This document shows positions 1-4,452 of a stretch of 7,845 nucleotides of DNA, one piece after another. Made by a program: the position numbers and the translations under genes. This DNA comes from Natronomonas sp. (lineage in GTDB: Archaea > Halobacteriota > Halobacteria > Halobacteriales > Haloarculaceae). The stretch's first letter is position 1. The number at the start of each line of letters is the position of its first letter. Location of the stretch: contig SLIW01000107.1 of NCBI GenBank assembly GCA_007135435.1, positions 1 to 7,845 on the forward strand, in the 5' to 3' direction. Below the pieces are notes generated by a model that saw nothing but the letters and a program-made list of their open reading frames with translations, made no database searches and had not been told where the DNA came from.

Positions 1-155
1 AACTCCATGAAGCGCGCGTCGCCGGGATCGTCGGTCATCAGGACCGTCCCCACCGTCGGGACAACGTCGCGATCGGCGAGGGCATCGATCCGGGCCTCGA
101 GGACCTCGCGGATCCGTCGGGCGACCGGCTCCCCGGACAGCAGCTCTGCTGGCAC
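1..155 (-). CDS. folD: FolD-like methylene-THF dehydrogenase/cyclohydrolase, N-terminal part, cut by left edge
   Basis: Fifty-one codons are visible, read leftward from a GTG at 155-153; the rest lies outside the window. The protein begins MPAELLSGEPVARRIRE and continues through PTVGTVLMTDDPGDARFME. This aligns without gaps worth noting to the start of the complete FolD at 3276 (VLDGNAVSEQIRE, then ATVLMSDDAASETYVRM), so it is a second, divergent FolD paralogue. A GAGGAGG purine run five bases before the GTG supports this start, and an in-frame TGA further upstream, with no ATG between, rules out a longer ATG start. FolD enzymes interconvert 5,10-methylene-THF and 10-formyl-THF in the cytoplasm. 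The conserved active-site Tyr of the YxxxK motif aligns with Phe49 here; the Lys lies beyond the edge. It follows metF by 154 bases on the same strand, so co-transcription is plausible. It could be a bifunctional FolD or a single-activity derivative. Confidence 0.8.
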   Translation of the reverse strand, partial: MPAELLSGEPVARRIREVLEARIDALADRDVVPTVGTVLMTDDPGDARFME

Positions 156-185
156 ACCGGCCTCCTCGCACGCGACGGCCTTGTA

Positions 186-275
186 TGTTCGTCGCTGTGA
201 TGTTCGTCGCTGCGATGTTCGTCGCTGCGATGTTCGTCGCTGCGATGCTCGTCACTGGGATGTTCATCGCTACGG
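186..275. repeat. 15-bp tandem repeat, six units, between metF and the partial folD
   Basis: Six consecutive 15-base units occupy 186-200, 201-215, 216-230, 231-245, 246-260 and 261-275. The plus-strand consensus is TGTTCGTCGCTGCGA. The three middle units are identical, the first differs at one base, and the two units nearest metF have diverged more. The array fills most of the 154-base gap between the metF stop (310) and the start of the partial folD (155). The unit is a multiple of three, and one minus-strand frame through it would read Ser-Asp-Glu-His-Arg repeatedly, but no start or ribosome site supports a gene there. No TATA-like box is visible in the gap. Confidence 0.95.
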
Positions 276-309
276 TCCGGATGTGTCGCCAGAAGACGGG
301 TCGTCCTGC

Positions 310-1170
310 CTACGACTCGAGCCGATCGCGGCGCCACGCCTCCGTGTCGGGCACCTGGTTGAACGTGTAGATGTGGAGCCCACGGATGCCGAGCTCGGGG
401 TCGGTGGCGTACGGGGCGAGCCCGTCGACGAGTTCGTCGGGGAGGTACTTCCCACGGGAGCCGACCAGTTGCCGCAGGAAGCCCGTGATGCCGCTCGTCT
501 TCCGGAGGAACCGGACGGAGTCCCCGACGCCGACCTTCTTCGAGATCCCCAGCAGGCGCTGGTACTTCATGACGCCGGGGATGCCGACCTCGACGGGGAG
601 GTCGATCCCGCGGCCGCGGACCTCCTCGAGCCACGAGAGGACCGCGTCCGGGTCGTAGCAGAGCTGCGTCGTGACGTAGGTGGCGTGCGGGGCCTTCCGC
701 CGCATGGCGTCGGCGAGCGTCTCGCCGTCGAGGAAGGCGTGGCCCTCGGGGTAGCCCGTGATCCCGACCTCGTCGAAGTCGTAGCCCAGCCCCTCGAGCG
801 CCACCAGGAGGTCGAGGGCGGACTCGTAGTCGCCGATCGGCTCCTCGCGGTCGCCGCCCGGCACGAAGACGTCGGAGACGCCGGCCGCGACGACCCGGGC
901 GGTCACCTCGTCGAGGTGCGCCTCGTCGCGGACGTATCTGGCGGCGATGTGCGGGACGACCTCGAAGCCCCGGTCGGCGGCCTCTTCGGTCCACTCGATG
1001 GTCGCCTCGAGGCCGAGGGTGGGCGAGGCTGTGATCGTGACGACGGCACCCTCCGGCAGGTAGCCGAGCTGCTCGTCCATGCTGTCGAACGGCATCAGCT
1101 CGAACCGCGGTTCGGCGAGCAGGGCGCCGACGCCCGGGTCGGGCTCGGTGGAACGGATGTCGGATATCAT
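310..1170 (-). CDS. metF: Methylenetetrahydrofolate reductase (MetF family)
   Basis: The protein has 286 residues, close to the usual 290-300 of bacterial MetF, and should be a cytoplasmic FAD-dependent TIM-barrel enzyme linking 5-methyl-THF and 5,10-methylene-THF. Motifs run in family order: RFELMPF with the catalytic Glu24 (E. coli FEFFPP), VVPHIAAR at 72-79, the PGGDREEP loop with Asp107 (flavin-contacting Asp), GYPEGH at 139-144 (E. coli AYPEVH), TTQLCYD with the folate-contacting Gln169, GIPGV at 196-200, and HIYTFNQ at 266-272 near the end. The ATG at 1170 places Glu24 at the usual distance; the stop is TAG. It lies 88 bases after the DmdA-like gene on the same strand with no TATA box between, so an operon is likely. 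Next to a methyl-THF-producing enzyme it may run toward oxidation. The FPP after the catalytic Glu has become MPF, which is a mild divergence. Confidence 0.93.
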   Translation of the reverse strand: MISDIRSTEPDPGVGALLAEPRFELMPFDSMDEQLGYLPEGAVVTITASPTLGLEATIEWTEEAADRGFEVVPHIAARYVRDEAHLDEVTARVVAAGVSDVFVPGGDREEPIGDYESALDLLVALEGLGYDFDEVGITGYPEGHAFLDGETLADAMRRKAPHATYVTTQLCYDPDAVLSWLEEVRGRGIDLPVEVGIPGVMKYQRLLGISKKVGVGDSVRFLRKTSGITGFLRQLVGSRGKYLPDELVDGLAPYATDPELGIRGLHIYTFNQVPDTEAWRRDRLES

Positions 1171-1258
1171 TCGATGGGTGGGTTGGGGGATGGTTCGGCG
1201 TGGTGTGACTGTGCGCCGATGCCGTGGGTACCGGTCAGGACCTCCGTCCTCCCTCGGA
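1171..1258 (-). other. Gap between the DmdA-like gene and metF, with a C-rich metF leader
   Basis: Read in the gene direction, the last part before the metF ATG is strongly C-rich (CCATCCCCCAACCCACCC, at 1194-1177), so the opposite strand is a run of G tracts. No TATA box and no Shine-Dalgarno sequence is visible upstream of metF. This fits translation from a transcript started upstream of the DmdA-like gene. A weak five-base inverted repeat (AGGAC/GTCCT, loop of four) lies at about 1236-1249 shortly after the upstream stop codon, too short to call a terminator. Confidence 0.4.
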
Positions 1259-2632
1259 TCACTCGGTGGCGTCGGTCTCGGCGTGCAGCTTCGCCTGCTC
1301 GCGGGCGCTCGGGTTGACCGAGGGCTTGAACGGGACCTCCGAGACCTTGGCGTACACCGGCTCGCCGGGCTCCTCGGCGTACTCGTCGGGGAGGTGCACC
1401 CGGTACTCGGTCTCGATGTCGCCGTCGTAGACGTCCATCGGGTCGCCGTCGAGGCTGTCCGCCGGGACGAAGCCCAGCGCGAGGTTCGTCTCGAGCTCGG
1501 GGTTGTGCCACGGCGAGGTGACGTAGCCGACCTCCTCGCCGGTCTCGGGGTCGGAGATGAGCCAGAAGTCCGGCGCGTAGTCGCGTACGGGCTCGCCGGC
1601 GAACTTCAGGCCGACCATCTTGTGGACGAACGGGTACTCGCCGTCCTCGATGAGCGACTGCTGGCGCTCGAGCTCCTCCTTGCCGATGTAGTCGGCGTCC
1701 TTGTCGTCGGGCACCTGGTAGCCGAGGTTGACCTGGAACGGCGAGGTCTCGTGGTCCATGTCCTGGCCCCACGAGAGGATCCCCGCGGCGATCCGCCGGT
1801 GGTGGGCGGGGGCGACCTGCATCCCGCCGTGGTCGCGGACCGACGCGAGCGCCGGGTCCCAGACGCGCTCGGCGTTCTCCATCGCGTCGCGGACGTAGAT
1901 CTCGAAGCCCTTCTCGCCGGAGAAGCCGGTCTGGCTCACGAGGACGGACACGCCGTTCACCTCGGCATCCAGGAGCCCGTAGTAGGGGATCTCGGTGACC
2001 TCCTCGCCGACGAGGTCGACCATCACGTCGACCGACTTCGGCCCCTGGATCTGCATCGGCGCGACGTCGATCTCGTCGATCTCGACGTCGAAGTCCATCC
2101 CGACGTTGACGCCCTGGAGCCACAGCATCAGCGTCGAATCGGAGATGGAGAACCAGAACTCGTCCTCGGCGGGGCGGAGGAGCACCGGGTCGTTCAGGAT
2201 ACCGCCGTCCTCGTTGCACAGGATGACGTACTTGCCGCGCATCGGCTCGATCTCGGTCGCGTCGCGCGTGATGACGTAGTTCGTGAGCGCCTCCGCGTCG
2301 GGTCCCTTGACGCGGATCTGCCGCTCGACGGCCACGTCCCACAGCGTCACGTGGTTGACGAGCGCCTCGTACTCCTCCATCATCCCGCCCTCCTCGGGCC
2401 TGAGCATCCCCCGCGGGTGGTAGAGCCGGTTGTAGACGGTCGCTCGCCACGCGCCGTTCTCGACGAAGGACTTGTGGAAGAACGGCGACTTGCGGACGCG
2501 CGTGGATACGAGCATCTCGATGCCCGGATCGCCGGACTGCCGCAGGTTCCGGGGCAGTACCCGGTCGCTCTGGTCGACGCTCGGATGGTTCGGATGGTCG
2601 GCGGAGTCCGCCGGGGTGCCGTCGGTAGGCAT
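1259..2632 (-). CDS. GcvT-fold aminomethyltransferase-family protein, DmdA/LigM-like THF-dependent demethylase
   Basis: The 457-residue product belongs to the folate-binding GcvT/DmdA family, whose members move a methyl or methylene group from a substrate to THF. Stretches match DMSP demethylase DmdA in order: RVRKSPF (45-51), TVYNRLYHP (65-73), LWDVAVERQI then KGPDA (98-113), EDGGILNDPVLL (141-152), FWFSISDS (159-166), IQGPKS (195-200), TGFSGEKGFEIYV (235-247) and RRIAAGILSWGQDM (279-292). Beyond about residue 330 it has a longer C-terminal domain (VGYVTSPWHNPELETNLALG, 368-387), making it longer than DmdA (about 370) and closer to LigM-type O-demethylases (about 470). No redox or FAD domain is present, unlike dimethylglycine or sarcosine dehydrogenases. 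The start is uncertain: ATG 2632 has a TATA-like box 30 bases upstream, while ATG 2515 (418 aa) lies just before the first conserved motif. It is first in a run with metF. DMSP, a betaine derivative or a methoxy compound are all possible substrates. Confidence 0.88.
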   Translation of the reverse strand: MPTDGTPADSADHPNHPSVDQSDRVLPRNLRQSGDPGIEMLVSTRVRKSPFFHKSFVENGAWRATVYNRLYHPRGMLRPEEGGMMEEYEALVNHVTLWDVAVERQIRVKGPDAEALTNYVITRDATEIEPMRGKYVILCNEDGGILNDPVLLRPAEDEFWFSISDSTLMLWLQGVNVGMDFDVEIDEIDVAPMQIQGPKSVDVMVDLVGEEVTEIPYYGLLDAEVNGVSVLVSQTGFSGEKGFEIYVRDAMENAERVWDPALASVRDHGGMQVAPAHHRRIAAGILSWGQDMDHETSPFQVNLGYQVPDDKDADYIGKEELERQQSLIEDGEYPFVHKMVGLKFAGEPVRDYAPDFWLISDPETGEEVGYVTSPWHNPELETNLALGFVPADSLDGDPMDVYDGDIETEYRVHLPDEYAEEPGEPVYAKVSEVPFKPSVNPSAREQAKLHAETDATE

Positions 2633-2665
2633 ATAAAGGGTCGTTGGGCACCGCGGTACATAAAT
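2632..2665 (-). promoter_or_regulatory. Two overlapping TATA-like boxes for the DmdA-like gene
   Basis: On the minus strand ATTTATG lies at 2665-2659, centred about 30 bases before ATG 2632, as for a leaderless haloarchaeal transcript starting at that codon. A second, better match to the haloarchaeal consensus, TTTATA, lies at 2637-2632 and overlaps the same ATG. If the second box is the real one, transcription would start near 2608 and translation would have to begin downstream, most likely at ATG 2515. The two boxes therefore decide between a 457- and a 418-residue protein. Confidence 0.5.
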
Positions 2666-2862
2666 GGGGCCCGTCGACGGGGTCACGCGATCGCCGATTC
2701 ACCCGTTCTCGGCCGCTTTTGCCTCGGAATCCCGGGATCCACGCTCGACCGTCGAATCGCCGAGCCGGCACGCCGCCCGGGTTCAGCGCTATTCGTGATT
2801 CTCGACCGACACGTTGTGGAATCACCACCTCTCGACGGACTGACCGGACTGGTTTCGAGGGG

Positions 2863-2880
2863 ATACCGGGTATTGATACC
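2863..2880. promoter_or_regulatory. Alternating ATACC/GGTAT half-sites, possible operator
   Basis: The sequence ATACCGGGTATTGATACC contains two overlapping palindromes, ATACC-G-GGTAT (2863-2873) and GGTAT-TG-ATACC (2869-2880). It lies between the divergent transcription units, about 230 bases from the DmdA-like start and about 165 from the frame that leads into folD. A shared regulator site is a reasonable guess from position and symmetry. No regulator family is recognised. Confidence 0.25.
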
Positions 2881-2939
2881 GCTGTGCACGGTGAGGACTA
2901 GGTAGCGAGAGCCTGGCCGAACAGGTCCAGGGACGTGCG

Positions 2940-2965
2940 GACAGTGGCGGATGACCGCCACCGTC
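2940..2965. other. Inverted repeat able to form a stable hairpin
   Basis: GTGGCGG (2944-2950) and CCGCCAC (2955-2961) pair perfectly around a four-base loop. After one A/C mismatch the stem extends by three more pairs (GAC 2940-2942 with GTC 2963-2965). There is no following T tract. The element lies just upstream of the putative promoter of the folD-side transcript, so it could act as DNA symmetry or belong to an unseen short RNA. Its role is unknown. Confidence 0.4.
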
Positions 2966-3012
2966 AGCCTCTCGCCGACCCGGCGCGGGAGGGAGGGGAC
3001 GCACCCGAGGAA

Positions 3013-3020
3013 CGAAATAC
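3013..3020 (+). promoter_or_regulatory. Weak BRE/TATA-like box upstream of the folD-side frames
   Basis: CGAAATAC is an AT-richer stretch in very GC-rich surroundings. Its CGAAA part resembles the haloarchaeal BRE. Its centre lies about 29 bases before ATG 3046, the spacing expected for leaderless transcription from that ATG. It does not match the TTTAWA consensus well. No comparable box lies at the right distance before the folD GTG itself. Confidence 0.35.
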
Positions 3021-3045
3021 CGACCGTGCCCAATCTACAACCGTC

Positions 3046-3279
3046 ATGAGTACCAAATCGACGTCGTCGGCCACACCGCCCACGGGTCATGGAGGCGGAA
3101 CGACCACGCGTCGTGGAGCCGTAACGACCACGTGTCGTGTAGCCGCAGTGACCACGCATCCAGGAGCCGTATCGACCACGTGTCGTGTAGCCGCACCGAC
3201 CGCGTATCCTGGAGCCGTACCGACTGGGGTGCACCGAACCCGAACGCCCCACACCGGAGCCGGGGGGACGGGCCGGTGA
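3046..3279 (+). CDS. Possible 77-residue leader peptide built of octapeptide repeats, overlapping the folD start
   Basis: The frame opens at ATG 3046 and ends at TGA 3277-3279, which overlaps the folD GTG (GTGA arrangement), as in translationally coupled genes. The middle consists of eight-residue units encoded by the 24-bp array: TTTRRGAV, TTTCRVAA, VTTHPGAV, STTCRVAA, PTAYPGAV (residues 19-58). It is rich in Thr, Ala, Gly and Pro. No membrane segment or known domain is seen. In favour are the box about 29 bases before the ATG and the exact stop/start overlap. Against it, there is not a single Asp or Glu, which is very unusual for a haloarchaeal protein, and at this GC content open frames arise easily. 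It may be a non-conserved leader whose translation delivers ribosomes to folD, or simply not translated. Confidence 0.3.
   Translation: MSTKSTSSATPPTGHGGGTTTRRGAVTTTCRVAAVTTHPGAVSTTCRVAAPTAYPGAVPTGVHRTRTPHTGAGGTGR
3077..3235. repeat. 24-bp tandem repeat with alternating unit types, upstream of folD
   Basis: Units lie at 3077-3100 (diverged), 3101-3124, 3125-3148, 3149-3172, 3173-3196 and 3197-3220, followed by a decaying partial copy. Each typically starts CGACCACG and ends AGCCG plus three bases. The copies at 3125 and 3173 differ at only one base and carry CACGTGTCGTGTAGCC; those at 3149 and 3197 resemble each other more than their neighbours. The array is therefore a 48-bp A-B superunit repeated. 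The period is a multiple of three, so every frame is kept open across it. Confidence 0.93.
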
Positions 3280-3288
3280 CGACCGTCC
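3275..3288 (+). repeat. 14-bp direct repeat, left copy, at the folD start
   Basis: GGTGACGACCGTCC covers the folD start codon and the first codons. An identical copy lies at 4198-4211 over the folD stop codon. Flanking bases differ on both sides, so the match is exactly 14 bases. The pair brackets the whole coding region. It may be chance in this GC-rich DNA or a trace of a recombination or slippage event. Confidence 0.6.
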
Positions 3289-4202
3289 TCGACGGCAACG
3301 CGGTCAGCGAGCAGATCCGGGAGACGCTCGGCTCGTGCGTCGACCAGCTCGGGGATGCCGGGGTGACGCCCGGACTCGCGACCGTCCTGATGAGCGACGA
3401 CGCCGCCAGCGAGACGTACGTGCGGATGAAGCGGCGCGCGTGCGACGAGCTGGGCGTCGAGAGCGTCCACCGGGAGATCGACCCGGACGCCCCAGCCGAC
3501 GAGCTCTTCGAGACGGTATCCGCGCTCAACGAGGACCCGGCGGTCCACGGTATCCTCGTGCAGATGCCGGTCCCCGACCACGTCGACCGCAGGCGGGTCC
3601 TGCGTTCGATCGCCCCCGCGAAGGACGTCGACGGCTTCCACCCCGAGAACGTCGGTCGGCTGGTGGCCGGCCACCCGCGGTTCAAGCCCTGTACGCCCCA
3701 CGGCATCCAGAAGCTGCTCGAGGTCGCCGGCGTCGACCCGGAGGGGACGGACGCCGTCGTGGTCGGCCGCTCGGACATCGTCGGCAAGCCGATGGTGAAC
3801 CTCCTGATCCAGAAGGCGCCGGGCGGCAACGCCACGGTGACCGTCTGCCACTCCCGGACGGACGACCTCGCCTCCCACACCCGCCGGGCGGACATCGTCA
3901 TCGCCGCCGCGGGCTACCCGGAGCTCGTCGACGGCTCGATGCTCTCGGAGGGGGTCGTGGTGATCGACGTGGGCGTCAACCGCGTCGACGCCGACACCGA
4001 GAAGGGCTACGAGCTGGTCGGCGACGTCGAGTTCGACTCCGCGCGCGAGAAGGCGTCGGTGATCACCCCCGTGCCGGGCGGCGTCGGCCCGATGACCATC
4101 ACGATGCTGCTGTACAACACCGTCCGCGCCGCGAGCATGCTGGAGGACGTCGAGGTCTCGGGGCTGGCCGAGGCCGCGGCGTGGGGGGACGAGGACGGGT
4201 GA
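3276..4202 (+). CDS. folD: Bifunctional methylene-THF dehydrogenase / methenyl-THF cyclohydrolase FolD
   Basis: The 308-residue product is a complete FolD (family usual 280-300), a soluble NAD(P)-dependent enzyme interconverting 5,10-methylene-, 5,10-methenyl- and 10-formyl-THF. Family features appear in order: VLDGNAV at 4-10, the YVRMK motif with catalytic Tyr48 and Lys52, GILVQMPVP with Gln96 at 92-100, KDVDGFH at 116-122 with the folate-binding Asp region, the VVGRSDIVGKP nucleotide-binding loop at 162-172, IDVGVNR at 230-236, and TPVPGGVGPMT at 264-274. All expected catalytic residues are present. The frame is open further upstream to 3132, but that part is repeat-derived; the GTG at 3276 puts the first motif at residue 4, has a G-rich run shortly before it, and overlaps the preceding frame's stop. 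It diverges from the metF side and precedes the threonine dehydratase by 250 bases. The acidic tail (GDEDG) suits a halophile. Confidence 0.97.
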   Translation: MTTVLDGNAVSEQIRETLGSCVDQLGDAGVTPGLATVLMSDDAASETYVRMKRRACDELGVESVHREIDPDAPADELFETVSALNEDPAVHGILVQMPVPDHVDRRRVLRSIAPAKDVDGFHPENVGRLVAGHPRFKPCTPHGIQKLLEVAGVDPEGTDAVVVGRSDIVGKPMVNLLIQKAPGGNATVTVCHSRTDDLASHTRRADIVIAAAGYPELVDGSMLSEGVVVIDVGVNRVDADTEKGYELVGDVEFDSAREKASVITPVPGGVGPMTITMLLYNTVRAASMLEDVEVSGLAEAAAWGDEDG

Positions 4203-4211
4203 CGACCGTCC
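4198..4211 (+). repeat. 14-bp direct repeat, right copy, at the folD stop
   Basis: GGTGACGACCGTCC, identical to the copy at the folD start, covers the folD TGA (4200-4202). Within it, a GTG at 4199 overlaps that TGA and opens a second frame, which runs through the 21-bp array to a TAA at 4457-4459, inside the start of the threonine dehydratase gene. Confidence 0.6.
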
Positions 4212-4260
4212 GGGGTCGACTCGGGGGGACGCCCTATCGCCGCGGCCTCCGTTTCCTCCG

Positions 4261-4386
4261 CCGGCTCCGCAGCCTATCCGGCCGGCTCCGCAGCCTATCC
4301 GGCCGGCTCCGCAGCCTATCCGGCCGGCATCGCAGCCTATCCGGCCGGCATCGCAGCTTCCCCTGCCGGCTCCGGCGCCACCGCTG
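4261..4386. repeat. 21-bp tandem repeat between folD and the threonine dehydratase gene
   Basis: Units lie at 4261-4281, 4282-4302 and 4303-4323 (identical), 4324-4344 (two changes), 4345-4365 (diverged end) and a fading copy at 4366-4386. Each identical unit contains CCGGCTCCGCAGCCTATCC followed by GG; unit junctions form the palindrome CCGGCCGG. A weak earlier copy may sit at 4240-4260. The array makes up about half of the 250-base gap between the two genes. The plus-strand frame opened by GTG 4199 would read Arg-Leu-Arg-Ser-Leu-Ser-Gly repeatedly, an extremely basic product that I do not call a gene. No TATA-like box is evident between the array and the next start codon. Confidence 0.95.
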
Positions 4387-4452
4387 CATCCGCCGCCTAC
4401 TTTGGCGACAGCCCCACGGCCTCCGCCGTTCGTCCCGACGTGAGGTGCTCCA

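Larger units (their letters stand above)
2666..3012. other. Divergent intergenic region without a supported gene
   Basis: Frames through this stretch give Arg/Ser/Pro-rich, non-acidic translations with no family motifs, unlike the genes on either side, so I see no coding sequence. It separates the divergent C1 genes and contains three small symmetric elements: GTGATTC/GAATCAC arms at 2795-2801 and 2819-2825, an alternating ATACC-GGTAT-ATACC element at 2863-2880, and a hairpin at 2940-2965. No tRNA-like T-loop or riboswitch core was recognised. Confidence 0.6.

Noticed and set aside
138..151. CAGCAG-CT-CTGCTG inverted repeat at the start of the partial folD
   Set aside because: It lies in coding sequence, the stem is only five to six pairs, and the codons explain it well enough.
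185..370. Hydrophobic plus-strand frame reading Met-Phe-Val-Ala-Ala repeats, resembling a small membrane peptide
   Set aside because: The hydrophobic stretch comes entirely from translating the 15-bp repeat, the rest is Arg/Ser-rich, and no promoter or ribosome site precedes it.
38..994. Minus-strand frame with Ser-Asp-Glu-His-Arg repeats over the 15-bp array
   Set aside because: It overlaps metF in another frame, has no start near the gap, and gives an Arg/Pro-rich product over metF. The acidic repeat is a by-product of the minisatellite.
7..1317. Long plus-strand frame of 436 codons across metF
   Set aside because: It is the antisense of metF and the end of the DmdA-like gene. It contains no family motifs, and the opposite-strand proteins are clearly real.
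1259..2632. Classical GcvT of the glycine cleavage system
   Set aside because: No gcvH or gcvP is adjacent, and the motif pattern and added C-terminal length fit DmdA/LigM-type proteins better. The possibility is not fully excluded.
2683..3252. Minus-strand frame of 189 codons with Tyr/Gly/Arg repeats
   Set aside because: The repeats are the antisense of the 24-bp array. The product is strongly basic and has no start signal or recognised domain.
3132..3275. N-terminal extension of FolD by 48 residues from ATG 3132
   Set aside because: The extension is translated repeat DNA (Ser-Arg-x-Asp-His units), while GTG 3276 gives the normal FolD beginning with the first conserved motif at residue 4.
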